The notes under the pieces are model-generated. The model was not told where the DNA came from and searched no databases. It was given only the letters and a program-made list of their open reading frames with translations. 64,000 bases of DNA. It comes from Candidatus Methylophosphatis haderslevensis (GTDB lineage: Bacteria; Pseudomonadota; Gammaproteobacteria; Burkholderiales; Rhodocyclaceae). The stretch covers positions 38,497 to 102,496 of the forward strand of contig JADJSA010000012.1 in the NCBI GenBank assembly GCA_016711925.1. The letters run 5' to 3'. This document shows, piece after piece, positions 25,192-33,651 of the stretch (position 1 is the first letter of the stretch; each line of letters opens with the position of its first letter). The position numbers and the translations under genes are program-made.

Positions 25192-26355
25192 ATGCCCGAG
25201 CGCCGGATTGCCCACATCGACATGGACGCCTTCTATGCGTCGGTCGAACTGCTGCGCCGGCCCGAACTGCGCGAGCTGCCGGTGGCCATCGGCGGGCGCG
25301 GCGGCCGCGGTGTGGTCACCACCGCCAACTACGTGGCGCGGCGCTACGGCGTGCGCTCGGCGATGCCGGCGCGCAAGGCGCTCGAACTGTGCCCGCAATG
25401 CATCTTCCTTCCCGTCGATTTCGACGAGTACCGCAAATTCTCGCGGCTGTTCAAGGCCGCCATAGCGACGCTCGCGCCGCAGATCGAAGACCGCGGCATC
25501 GACGAAGTGTACGTCGATCTGACCGAGGTGGCGGGCGAAACGGCTGCGCTCGGCCGTGCGCTCAAGCAGCGCATCGTCGAGGCGACCGGGCTCACCTGTT
25601 CGATCGGCATCGCGCCCAACAAGCTGCTGGCCAAGATCGGTTCCGATCTGGAAAAGCCCGACGGGCTGACGATCCTGCGCGCCGACGATATCGAGCCGCG
25701 CATCTGGCCGCTGCCGGTGCGGCGCATCAACGGCGTCGGCCCCAAGGCGAGCGCCCGCCTCAATGGCATGGGCATAGCGAGCATCGGCGACCTGGCGCGC
25801 CACGATGCGGCGGCGCTGGTCGGGCGCTTCGGCCCGAACTACGGCAGATGGCTGCACGAGGTGGCGCACGGGCGCGACGAGCGGCCGATCGTCACCGAAT
25901 CGGAGCCGCGCTCGCGCAGCCGCGAAACCACCTTCGAGCGCGACCTGCATCCGCTGCGCGACCGCGCCGAACTGCGCGAAATTTTCACCCGACTGTGCGC
26001 GCAGGTCGCGCAGGATCTGCAGCGGCGGCGCTATGTCGGGCGCACCATCGGCATCAAGCTGCGCTTCGACGACTTTCGCACCGTCACGCGCGACATGACA
26101 ATCGCGCAGCCCACCGCCGACGCGGCCGAAATCCAGAAGGCCGCGCGCGCCTGCCTCAAGCGCGTGCCGCTCGAACGCAAGCTGCGCCTGCTCGGCGTGC
26201 GGGTCTCGTCGCTGAGCGCCGCAGACGCGCTGCCCGCGCGGCCGCCACCACCGGCGCCCGGCGAATCGCTGGAACTGTTTCCGGCTGTCGATCAGGCGCA
26301 CGCTAAAAGCGAGGGCAGGCTGCAATCGGCAAGCCCGAACCATCGCGGCCATTGA
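25192..26355 (+). CDS. dinB: DNA polymerase IV
   Basis: DinB is a Y-family translesion polymerase. The 387-residue protein starts with the catalytic IAHIDMDAFYASVE, contains the acidic pair in DRGIDEVYVDLTEV, the CSIGIAPNKLLAKIGSD motif, and an HhH region INGVGPKASARLNGMGI. The C-terminus ends LELF before a short tail, in place of a longer clamp-binding end. The ATG at 25192 begins the family consensus. A TACACT -10-like box ends eight bases upstream. No LexA box is visible. Confidence 0.95.
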   Translation: MPERRIAHIDMDAFYASVELLRRPELRELPVAIGGRGGRGVVTTANYVARRYGVRSAMPARKALELCPQCIFLPVDFDEYRKFSRLFKAAIATLAPQIEDRGIDEVYVDLTEVAGETAALGRALKQRIVEATGLTCSIGIAPNKLLAKIGSDLEKPDGLTILRADDIEPRIWPLPVRRINGVGPKASARLNGMGIASIGDLARHDAAALVGRFGPNYGRWLHEVAHGRDERPIVTESEPRSRSRETTFERDLHPLRDRAELREIFTRLCAQVAQDLQRRRYVGRTIGIKLRFDDFRTVTRDMTIAQPTADAAEIQKAARACLKRVPLERKLRLLGVRVSSLSAADALPARPPPPAPGESLELFPAVDQAHAKSEGRLQSASPNHRGH

Positions 26356-26925
26356 ATGGAAGCCGCCGCGAGCAGCCGCATCAGAGCGATTCGGCCCGGC
26401 TGGCCGCCGGCATACAGTCGGCGAGACACTGCGCCGGATTCGGCATGCACAAAAGTGGACCGGGCCACAAGCCTCATGGATTGGACATCTACGGGCACTG
26501 CACAGCCAGGAGCGCCATTCCATGCGGCCCCTGGCGAGGCAGGGCTCACAGATCGCCGCCCGATGCGGCTCTCGGGGCGAATCGGCTGGCGACGGGTGTC
26601 CGCGGGCGATCGTGTTGCACTGGGGGAAAGGTCGGCCACGGCCCGTTCGCGCTCGCGCTTGTCCTTCCCTGGCGCGGGCATGATACATGCCGCACAGGAG
26701 AGAATCAGGTGCGCGGCGAGGACTACGGACCCGACATGCCCGCCCGTCACAAATCGGCCCCGTACCGCCGGGCACAAACCGCGGCCGACCGTTGAGGTCT
26801 GATTGTGCGAAGCTACGATCCGAACCGGCTCATGGACGAGTCCTGCCCGGTGGGCCGCTTCGCTTCACATGCCATTGCGTTTGCGCGGTGCGAACCAAGT
26901 CGGCCGCAACCTGGGGAAATTTGCA
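26356..26925. other. Long intergenic region with repeat copy A
   Basis: These 570 bases between dinB and the SRPBCC gene hold no ORF with protein-like composition. The only structure seen is repeat copy A at 26471-26528, plus a degraded partial copy (GATGCGGCTCTCGGGG) near 26562-26580. Confidence 0.6.
26471..26528. repeat. Dispersed imperfect-palindrome repeat, copy A
   Basis: Arms GCCTCATGGATTGG and CCATTCCATGCGGC enclose a 30-base loop containing GCACAGCCAGGAGC. Copy B at 52.5 kb shares the left arm and most of the loop (GGATTGGAC, then CAGGAGC), so the two are clearly related. Confidence 0.6.
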
Positions 26926-27369
26926 ATGAACGATGAACAGAGAGTCTTGCGCACATCGAGAACGCTGCCTTTCGCGCCCGACGCGATCTTTGCCGGGTTT
27001 GCCTCCCCCGAGCTGCTCGCGCGGTGGTGGGGTCCGGACGGCTTCTCCAATACGTTCGAGACGTTCGAATTCAAGGTAGGCGGCCGCTGGAAATTCGTCA
27101 TGCATGGACCGGACGGCAGCAACTACCCCAACGAGAATGTGTTCACCGCCCTCGTCCCCGGAAACCTGGTCGTCATCCGGCACGACTGCGCTCCCTACTT
27201 CACCCTGACAGTTCGGCTCACGGCAGTCGGCGGCGGCACCCATCTGAACTGGGAGCAAGCGTTCGACGACCCCGGAACCGCATTGGCAGTCAAGCACATC
27301 GTCGTGCCGGCGAACGAGCAAAACCTCGACCGAATGACCCGCGTTCTTGCGGAGGCAAGCGCTGCGTAA
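26926..27369 (+). CDS. SRPBCC/AHSA1-type protein
   Basis: This 147-residue protein has the Aha1/START-like hydrophobic-cavity fold: LPFAPDAIFAGFASPELLARWWGPDGFSNT, then FEFKVGGRWKFVMHGPDG and a late HLNWEQAFDD. Such proteins bind hydrophobic ligands or act as stress factors. The ATG at 26926 starts the family sequence. It is isolated between a repeat-bearing spacer and an insertion sequence. Confidence 0.85.
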   Translation: MNDEQRVLRTSRTLPFAPDAIFAGFASPELLARWWGPDGFSNTFETFEFKVGGRWKFVMHGPDGSNYPNENVFTALVPGNLVVIRHDCAPYFTLTVRLTAVGGGTHLNWEQAFDDPGTALAVKHIVVPANEQNLDRMTRVLAEASAA

Positions 27370-27449
27370 CACGGATGATCTCGGGAACAAGAATGGCGAG
27401 ACCGGACCCCGACATTGTGTGACCCAGACATTTGTGACCCCGACAATGC

Positions 27450-27456
27450 GACATTC
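27450..27456. repeat. Target-site duplication, left
   Basis: GACATTC directly precedes the left inverted repeat of the insertion sequence and recurs directly after the right end at 29611-29617. ISL3 elements usually make 8-bp duplications; seven bases match here. Confidence 0.7.
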
Positions 27457-27490
27457 GGTTCGTCGGGGGAATCTGTGGGTGGTTTTCGGA
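27457..27490 (+). repeat. Left terminal inverted repeat of the ISL3 element
   Basis: It starts GGTTCGTCGGGGG and continues GAATCTGTGGG. It matches the reverse complement of 29577-29610 with one gap (GGCTTCGTC at the right end) and several mismatches. Confidence 0.7.
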
Positions 27491-27592
27491 GTCTTCGAAG
27501 GACCGGCGGCAGCATGATCGGCGCTTGGCGGTGTGCATTTGCTGAATGACGCGGATGCGCTTTCAATAGAAGAACTGCTGCGCTGGCTGGTA

Positions 27593-27626
27593 GGGCATGG
27601 CGGAGGAGAGGCCTTCCGCCATGCCC
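27593..27626. repeat. 12-bp-stem hairpin inside the insertion sequence
   Basis: GGGCATGGCGGA and TCCGCCATGCCC pair perfectly around a 10-base loop. It lies in the non-coding left arm of the element. It may block transcription entering from outside, but no T-tract follows. Confidence 0.6.
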
Positions 27627-27929
27627 AACCAACAGCGTAGCGATTGCGCGCCGTCAAGGGCGCACCTGTCCGCTCAACGCCGGGGCAATTCCACGATCCT
27701 TGGCCGAATTGAGGTTGCCGTCGTACCAAAGCCGTGCCCCCGGACAAGTGACCCTTGACGGAATCGGCGCCGGCGGTGTGGCGTCGACCCGCATTCGCCT
27801 CGAATCTCCGAACACCTCTGCCCGGGCCACGCGCAACCATCTGCCCTTGTCTTGGCCGGGTGTGCTGGCAGATCCCGTCGGCTATCCACCCCTGGGCACT
27901 TGCCGGCTTGCTTCGGGTGAGCATTCACA

Positions 27930-28358
27930 CTACGCGATTTGATCTTTGCCATTGTGCAGGAAGCGAAAGAATTTGCGGCAGGTCGAGTCGAACGCGCGTT
28001 GCTCTTGCTCCGATTCGTGATGCGACAACAGGGGTCCGCCTTCTTCGTCGAGCACCGAGAACAGCAACTCTTCAATGGGCCGCTTTCGCAGCCTGGGCGT
28101 GTTCGAGATCGTGCCGATCATCTCACCGCCCAGAAGCCAGAGGTTGTCCCGATGCTTGTGCAGCGTCTTCTTCGACAGCCCTAGGCTTAGCAAATGCAGC
28201 AGGAAAGGCTTGAAGCATTCGAGGATCTGCTGGCCGGGCGCCACGTCACGTTCCTCGATGCGCCAGCTCGCGGGCCAGTCAGCCAGATCCGGGCAATACG
28301 CTGCCAGGGCCCGCTCGGCTACGATGGCGCCCGGTTCTTTGACGGCTCCTTTTCCCAT
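27930..28358 (-). CDS. Passenger ORF of the ISL3 element, unknown function
   Basis: This is a 142-residue protein (MGKGAVKEPG onward; an in-frame ATG at 28370 would add four residues). The central FLLHLLSLGLSKKTLHKHRDNLWLLGGEM resembles the helical N-terminal SAM-like domain of tyrosine recombinases, but no catalytic domain follows, so it is not an integrase. Its start codon overlaps the transposase start on the opposite strand by two bases. It may be a regulatory or accessory protein carried by the element. Confidence 0.55.
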   Translation of the reverse strand: MGKGAVKEPGAIVAERALAAYCPDLADWPASWRIEERDVAPGQQILECFKPFLLHLLSLGLSKKTLHKHRDNLWLLGGEMIGTISNTPRLRKRPIEELLFSVLDEEGGPLLSHHESEQEQRAFDSTCRKFFRFLHNGKDQIA

Positions 28359-29603
28359 GCAACTGATCACCCTTCTGAACCACTGCCAGCACTTTCCAGG
28401 GTTCGTCTATGACAAGGCGCGCCTGTGCGCACAAACCAAGAGCATCGAGATCGAGGTGCGGCCTCGGCGCGGCTCAAGCCGGTGTGTTCCGGCTGCCAGC
28501 AGCGCGGGCCGATCTACGATCACCAGAGCCAGCGGCGCTTCGAATTCGTTCCCTTCTGGGGCTTCATGGTGCTGTTACTGTACCGCATGCGCCGCGTCGA
28601 TTGCCGGGCCTGCGGGGTCAAGATCGAGCAAGTGCCATGGGGTTGCGGCAAACATCAGCTGACCAGCGCCTACATGCTGTTTCTGGCCCACTGGGCAAGG
28701 AAGCTCTCCTGGAAGGAGACGGCGGTGTCTTTCCATACCTCGTGGGAGAAGGTCTGCCAGGCGGTCGAGTTCGTGGTGGCCTGGGGGCTGGAGCAGCGCA
28801 CCCTGGGGCCCATTGTTGCCATCGGCGTCGACGAGATCGCCTATGCCAAGGGCCACAAGTATTTGACGCTCGTCTACCAGATCGAGGCAGGCTGCACGCG
28901 CCTGCTGTGGATCGGCAGGGAGCGCACGGTGGCGAGCTTCGAGCAGTTCTTCACCCTCATCGGCAAGGAGCTGGCCGAGAAGATCGAGTTCGTCTGCTCC
29001 GACATGTGGCAGCCCTACCTGAAGGTGATCCGCACGCGCTGCGTCAATGCGCTGAACATCCTCGATCGCTTTCACATCGTGGCCAAGATGAACAAGGCGC
29101 TCGACGAGGTGCGCGCGGGCGAGGCGCGCCGGCTTGCCCAGGACGGCTACGAGCCGGTACTGAAGAAGAGCCGCTGGTGCCTGCTCAAACGCAAGACCAA
29201 CCTGACCGCCAAACAACGCCCCCGATTACGCGATGTGCTGCGCTACAACCTGAAGACCGTGCGCGCCTATCTGCTCAAGGAAGACTTCCAACAGTTCTGG
29301 AACTACAACTCGCCCACCTGGGCGGGGAAATTCCTCGATCAATGGTGCAACGACGTGATGTGCTCGCGCATCGAGCCGATGAAGAAAATCGCTGCGACGC
29401 TACGCAACCATCGCGAGCTCATCCTCAACTACTTTCGGGCCCGCAAGCAGTTCTCCAGCGGTGTCGTCGAGGGCCTCAATAACAAGGCCAAAGTGACCAT
29501 GAGAAGATCCTACGGCTTTCGCACATTCCGCATCGCGGAACTCGCTTTGTATCATGCACTTGGCAAGTTGCCGGAGCCGGAACTCTCCCACAGATTCTAC
29601 TGA
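28357..29603 (+). CDS. ISL3-family transposase (apparent frameshift)
   Basis: This DDE transposase of about 415 residues carries the ISL3 N-terminal zinc-binding motif (CSGC and CRAC pairs). The DDE domain has Asp in IGVDEIAYAKGHK, Asp in CSDMWQPYLKV and Glu in GVVEGLNNKAKVTMRRSYGFR. The first 39 codons (MQLITLLNHCQHFPGF onward) are in another frame; the break is at 28475-28476, where GSKPVCSGC needs AAA but AA is present. A sequencing deletion is likelier than inactivation, since all catalytic residues remain. Confidence 0.85.
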
Positions 29604-29610
29604 CGAAGCC
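29577..29610 (-). repeat. Right terminal inverted repeat of the ISL3 element
   Basis: Read on the minus strand it begins GGCTTCGTCAGTAGAATCTG, matching the left end. It overlaps the last codons of the transposase, whose stop is at 29603. Confidence 0.7.
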
Positions 29611-29617
29611 GACATTC
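29611..29617. repeat. Target-site duplication, right
   Basis: GACATTC repeats the seven bases found just outside the left end of the element at 27450-27456. Confidence 0.7.
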
Positions 29618-29742
29618 AAGGCGTTGGCAGCGTGAAGGGTTGATGCAATTCAGGGGTCGCGACTTCGCGAGCTTTCTGTTCTCACTCTATGCACAGGGTG
29701 GCCAATGGGTGGCACCATGAAGTTGGCGGTCCTTCGTGAGCC

Positions 29743-30171
29743 TCACAGGTCTCGCCACAAACCCCACCCGGCAAGAGCAAAGATAAACAAACCAAAGCCA
29801 ATTGAATCCCAATAGGTCGCCCCGTCCAAGCGAACATAAACGCCGACACCTGCACCTATCGCAAGTGGAATCAGGAATCCGGCGTAGCCTTTTGGATTGG
29901 GAGGCGTTTCGACCGGCTCGTCGAATCCGCGACGGGCTATCGCGAGCGCGGACGCCAATGCAAGTGCCGCGAGCAGACAATCGACCACGGCCGCCGCGAC
30001 ATTGGTTGGCCAACCCGTTAATGAACGAAAGAGGAGCACGCCCCAGCAGTTGGACCACAACTGATCGGCAAGCGCGCCGCATGTTCCTCTGCCAAGTAGG
30101 TCAAAAAACGCGATGACAAACAGGCAGAACGCTGCCAGCGAAGCCAATAGAACCAGGAATCGGTCTCTCAC
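29743..30171 (-). CDS. Hypothetical integral membrane protein
   Basis: This 142-residue protein has four predicted membrane helices: FLVLLASLAAFCLFVIAFFDLL, VAAAVVDCLLAALALASALAIA, FLIPLAIGAGVGVYVRL and SIGFGLFIFALAGWGLW. I recognise no family. Codon and hydrophobic patterns support a real gene. Its surroundings (insertion sequence on one side, empty spacer on the other) suggest accessory DNA. Confidence 0.6.
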   Translation of the reverse strand: MRDRFLVLLASLAAFCLFVIAFFDLLGRGTCGALADQLWSNCWGVLLFRSLTGWPTNVAAAVVDCLLAALALASALAIARRGFDEPVETPPNPKGYAGFLIPLAIGAGVGVYVRLDGATYWDSIGFGLFIFALAGWGLWRDL

Positions 30172-30486
30172 CGGACAAGCCTATACATCGTGGTTTGGCG
30201 CGAGGCAACCTGCCTCTTTAGCAAGAAGGATTCGGTGCGGCAAACAGGGATAGCCGCGTGACCAGCGCATTGACACGATCTTTGCATTCGGCAGGCAAAC
30301 CATGACAAAGTCTAGCAATCTTTACGACGAAATCGACATGCGCAGGGAATCGATTGATATCGCTCCGGCGGATGCAAAGGGCGTAGGGCGCGATCGATAT
30401 TGCGCCGAACGCGGTTAGCCGGTGCGATTCCTGTCGGCCATCCCACGCAGCACGCGGCCGACGTGGTGAGGGGCGCCGCATGCCGG
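30172..30486. other. Spacer without a confident gene
   Basis: These 315 bases hold one minus-strand frame of 87 codons (30218-30481) with poor protein character and no clear ribosome site. I do not call it a gene. No hairpin or promoter stands out. Confidence 0.5.
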
Positions 30487-32145
30487 CTACGGCACGCTGC
30501 TGGTTACGCGCAGACCGCTTGGCGCGGCAGGCTTGGCGCCGGCGTTTGCCAGGGTTTCGAAGGCGCCGGGGTCAGGTGCCATGCCCTGCGGGCGCATGAC
30601 GCCCCAGTAATCGGTGGCAACCGTGCCGAGGCTCGCGCCGCGGTCGATCGCGGCGCTGCCGGCAAGCAGGCGGAAATCGAAGCGCGCCGGGTCGGCAAAG
30701 CTGTTCGGGCCTGTTACCGGCCGCGCGTCCACCGCGCCGATGAGCGTCGCGGCGCCCGGGCCGTAGGCGTTGTTGTCGACCACCAGTTGCGCGATGCCGG
30801 GCGCGGTCTGGATGTGCGCCGTGGCGTACCACTGACAGTCGTTGAGGCAGTTGGCATTTTCGGACTGCACGATCAGGTTGTTGCGGATGTCGACGTCGGC
30901 AACGCCATCGCTGCCGACATTCACGCCCTGGCGGCCGTTCTCGTAGATCGTGTTGTTGTAGATTTTCAGGTGATGCACGAGGCCGCCGACCGTGATGCCG
31001 AGGTGGCTGTTGGCGGTGATGATGTTGTTGCGCACGATCACGTTCTCGATGCTGTTGCCGTAGCCGCCTTCGTCCGCCATCGCGATGATCAGCCCCGAGC
31101 GCAGTTTCGACGATTTGAGGATGTTGCCCTCGATCAGCAGGTTGCTGATGGTGCGGCGGAAGTCGGTGGTCGCACGGCGCTGGTCGAATACGTGAATGCC
31201 ATAACCGGGCGCGCCGCTGCCGATGTTGTAGAGCAGCCGCACGCCATTGCCGTAGGAGACGTAGAAGCAGTGGCCCTGGGTGCCGACACTGCTCGTGGTC
31301 GCCTCGCACACGTTGCCGGCGAGCAGGTGGTCGTCGCCGTGGCTGTCCATGAAGCTCCACGACACCGCGCCAGCCGCACTGTTGTTGATGAAGCGGTTGC
31401 CGCGACGGCGCGCCGTGTCGCCGGCATCGGGCACGCCTATGCTCTTGCCATTCTGGAAGGTGAAGCCCGAGACCGTCACATAGTCGGCGTCGACATAGAA
31501 CGGACGGCTCGCGTTGGGGAGCGCCACCGACTCGCCCGGATAAGCCTTGATGGTCTTTTGCAATCCCGCGCTGCCGCCGTGGCCGTATTCGCGGCGAACC
31601 CAGATTTCGCCTTCGGCATGCACCGGGCCGCGCACCAGAATCGTGTCGCCGGGGCCGCTGATCGCCGGGTCGATGGCGCGCGAGATGGTGGCGCAAGGCG
31701 TTGCCAGGGCGCAGTCGGCGCTGTCGCTGGCGCCGGCGGCAACGTAGCGGAGTTTGGTCTGCGTGGCGCTGAAGCCGTGGGTGGCGTTGGAGTTCTGGCC
31801 GCCCACCTCGACCACGATCGGGCCTCCGGTAGTCGATGGACCGGGCTGCACGACGATCATGTCGAGCGTGGGGTTCTGCGCATTGCCGCTGCCCCAGACC
31901 AGATAGGCGGCGACTTCGACGCCGCCGATGGTGACGCGCGAGTTCCCGCGGGTGGCGCCGAAGCCGTGCCCGAATATCGATATCGGCACGCCGAATCCCT
32001 GCGGACCGCCGCTGACCGGGCCCGCGTCGATATCGACGAACAGCACGGCCGGTGGCGCCGAGTTCTGCGCCAATGCCGGCGCGAAGCTGCCGACGACGGC
32101 GGCGAGTGTGGCGAACGCCAAAAGGCGGATTGCGCGACGAATCAT
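30487..32145 (-). CDS. Secreted IPT/TIG plus right-handed beta-helix protein
   Basis: This 552-residue exported protein has a signal peptide (LLAFATLAAVVGSFAPALAQ). An IPT/TIG-like Ig domain follows (about residues 40-140, with GPQGFGVPISIFGHGFGAT). Then comes a long parallel beta-helix region with repeated Asn/Ile/Val turns such as VIVRNNIITANSHLGITVGG, LKIYNNTIYENGRQGVNVGS and VDIRNNLIVQSE. The helix matches pectate-lyase-like or NosD-type carbohydrate-binding or lyase proteins. Substrate unknown. AGGAG precedes the ATG at 32145. Confidence 0.78.
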   Translation of the reverse strand: MIRRAIRLLAFATLAAVVGSFAPALAQNSAPPAVLFVDIDAGPVSGGPQGFGVPISIFGHGFGATRGNSRVTIGGVEVAAYLVWGSGNAQNPTLDMIVVQPGPSTTGGPIVVEVGGQNSNATHGFSATQTKLRYVAAGASDSADCALATPCATISRAIDPAISGPGDTILVRGPVHAEGEIWVRREYGHGGSAGLQKTIKAYPGESVALPNASRPFYVDADYVTVSGFTFQNGKSIGVPDAGDTARRRGNRFINNSAAGAVSWSFMDSHGDDHLLAGNVCEATTSSVGTQGHCFYVSYGNGVRLLYNIGSGAPGYGIHVFDQRRATTDFRRTISNLLIEGNILKSSKLRSGLIIAMADEGGYGNSIENVIVRNNIITANSHLGITVGGLVHHLKIYNNTIYENGRQGVNVGSDGVADVDIRNNLIVQSENANCLNDCQWYATAHIQTAPGIAQLVVDNNAYGPGAATLIGAVDARPVTGPNSFADPARFDFRLLAGSAAIDRGASLGTVATDYWGVMRPQGMAPDPGAFETLANAGAKPAAPSGLRVTSSVP

Positions 32146-32480
32146 GGCTCGACTCCTGCAGATGGATTGGCGCGAAGATGCTTGCGTCGGCGAACTGCCG
32201 CGGCAGACGGGCGGTTCAGCATGCCATAGCGAGGCGCAAGGCGCAAAAGCGCCATGAAACCTGTCGGCACCGGCCGACGAACAGGATTCCGCGCGCCGCG
32301 CGCCGTTCCCGCCGCAAGCGTGCGGTGCCGGCCGTGCGGCGTCGCGTCGCGACGCGCTTGCCGGGCGCCGGGCAGCAAGCGGCAATTGACCATGCAACAC
32401 CCGACCCCGCTGTCACGGGCAGGGCCAGCCCGTGCGGGTGGCGGGCCTTTTTTCGGATTGTCGAGCCGGACGATGTCGCG
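32146..32480. other. Spacer between two minus-strand genes
   Basis: This is a 335-base gap without a supported gene. Near 32425-32455 a GC-rich imperfect stem is followed by TTTTTT on the plus strand, like an intrinsic terminator. No plus-strand gene feeds into it, so I do not call it one. Confidence 0.5.
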
Positions 32481-33065
32481 CTACTTGACGCGCAGGTAGA
32501 CCGACTTGCGTTCCCAGTTGCGCTCGCCCTCGTAGCGGATGGAGATCACGTAGCGGCCCGGCGGCAGGCTGTCCTGCGTCAGCGTGTTCTGCTGCGCGAC
32601 GGCGGCCCGGCCGTTGATGTTGACGTTGCGGCTGGTTACCAGCTCCTGTTTGCTTGCCAGCTTCTGGCGGTCGAGCGGATAGATCATCAACCCGGTTTCG
32701 CCGGCGGGGGCGCCGACGTGCGGCTGGCCAAGCGCGTTGGGGCCGACCGCCACTTTGAACACGCGCTTGCCGTCGACCGGCTCCGTCAGCTCCCAATAGA
32801 CGTCGCGAACCTGCGAGTTGCTCTGGCGCGCTTCGGCCGAGATGCGCTCGTGGCGCTGCTTGTCGGCGATCACGACCACCGGCTGGCCGGCGATGGTGGC
32901 GTCGAAACAGCGGCCGATCCGATCGACGCACGGCAACTTGTCGAAGTAACTGGCGTAACTGGGCGGTGGCGCCGGCGACGGCGGGTGGGACGCGCAGGCC
33001 GAAAACAGCGCGACCAGTGCCGCAATGCCCAGCATTCGGGCAGCACCGGCGACCATGTGGTTCAT
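32481..33065 (-). CDS. Hypothetical lipoprotein, 194 residues
   Basis: The signal ends in the lipobox FSAC. A Pro-rich linker leads to a domain with VYWELTEPVDGKRVFKVAVG and the C-terminal DSLPPGRYVISIRYEGERNWERKSVYLRVK, a beta-sandwich-like pattern. I recognise no family. It has a good CAGGAG ribosome site upstream of the ATG. Confidence 0.65.
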   Translation of the reverse strand: MNHMVAGAARMLGIAALVALFSACASHPPSPAPPPSYASYFDKLPCVDRIGRCFDATIAGQPVVVIADKQRHERISAEARQSNSQVRDVYWELTEPVDGKRVFKVAVGPNALGQPHVGAPAGETGLMIYPLDRQKLASKQELVTSRNVNINGRAAVAQQNTLTQDSLPPGRYVISIRYEGERNWERKSVYLRVK

Positions 33066-33219
33066 CCGAATCTCCTGAAAAGTGTGCCGTTGCGGGCCGC
33101 GGCGAAACCGGCAGTCCGCCGCCTGCGCATGCTACGCCAGCCACCCTCGAACGGGTTGCCGCGGGCGCCTGCCCTGAAAGCCGCGCCAGTTGGCGTTCTA
33201 CGGCCTCCCATGCCGGAAC

Positions 33220-33276
33220 GCCGCATGGCGCGGGCCTGCTGGCGTAGGGTGCCCGAAGAGCGCCATGGCATGCGGC
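33220..33276. repeat. Dispersed imperfect-palindrome repeat, copy D
   Basis: GCCGCATGGCGCG and GCCATGGCATGCGGC form the outer arms. The part GTGCCCGAAG followed by GCCAT and CATGCGGCT is close to copy C. It is the most diverged of the four copies. Confidence 0.45.
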
Positions 33277-33518
33277 TCTCCGGGCGGTGCCAAACGGCGC
33301 TCGGCGCGCCCGGCGCAATTGGGAATGCAAGATTGGCGCCAGCGCCTGCAACGGGCCGGGGTTTGCGGTGCGGGCCGGCGCGTCCGGCGCCTGCGCGACG
33401 CGCAGCGCTCCCGGTTGCCGCAACGCAGCACCGCATTCCACCGGCCGCTTGCCAAGAGACTGTTTTTTATAGTTATTTCATATCGGGGCTGTATGAAATC
33501 CCACGTTAAGTGCTTGTG

Positions 33519-33551
33519 TTGACACAAAAAACCCGAGACCTACCCTTGACC
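33519..33551 (+). promoter_or_regulatory. Promoter elements upstream of mraZ
   Basis: TTGACA (33519-33524) is followed 16 bases later by TACCCT. A second -35-like TTGACC (33546-33551) precedes CATAAA at 33567-33572. Either could start the dcw transcript; the second places the MraZ boxes right at the start site. Confidence 0.5.
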
Positions 33552-33572
33552 GGGTGGACTTTCCGCCATAAA

Positions 33573-33598
33573 GTGGGAATAAGTGGAGAAAAGTGGGG
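33573..33598 (+). promoter_or_regulatory. MraZ operator repeats
   Basis: Three direct repeats GTGGGA, GTGGAG and GTGGGG are spaced exactly 10 bases apart. MraZ of E. coli binds TGGGN repeats with 10-base spacing upstream of its own gene, so this is the expected autoregulatory site of the dcw operon. Confidence 0.8.
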
Positions 33599-33651
33599 GA
33601 GGGGCGCGTTTTTGCCTCGAAACCCGGCGGATCGTGCCAATGGAGGGACCG

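Larger units (their letters stand above)
27457..29610. mobile_element. ISL3-family insertion sequence with passenger ORF
   Basis: This 2.15-kb element is bounded by imperfect terminal inverted repeats. The left end (27457 on) and the reverse complement of the right end (to 29610) share TTCGTC, then GAATCTGTGGG, then CGG. A GACATTC direct repeat flanks both ends. Inside are an ISL3 transposase on the plus strand and a divergent 142-residue ORF that is not a known transposition gene. Intact ends and flanking repeats point to a fairly recent insertion. Confidence 0.8.
33066..33651. other. Intergenic region carrying the dcw promoter region
   Basis: This 586-base gap contains repeat copy D (33220-33276), an AT-rich inverted repeat ATTTCATA/TATGAAAT (33475-33499), two candidate promoters and the MraZ boxes. 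No gene is supported. Confidence 0.65.

Noticed and set aside
30218..30481. Minus-strand ORF of 87 codons
   Set aside because: No recognisable domain, weak start context and unremarkable composition; could not be supported.
32425..32455. GC stem followed by TTTTTT on the plus strand
   Set aside because: Looks like a terminator, but both neighbouring genes are on the minus strand and the stem is imperfect; not called.
32052..33509. Plus-strand ORF of 485 codons opposite a lipoprotein and spacer
   Set aside because: Low-complexity Arg/Ala composition; the minus-strand lipoprotein with signal peptide and ribosome site explains the region better.
33475..33651. tRNA or CRISPR structures anywhere in the window, including this AT-rich stretch
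   Set aside because: I looked for TPsiC-type sequences and regularly spaced repeats by eye and saw none; the only regular repeats are the three MraZ boxes.
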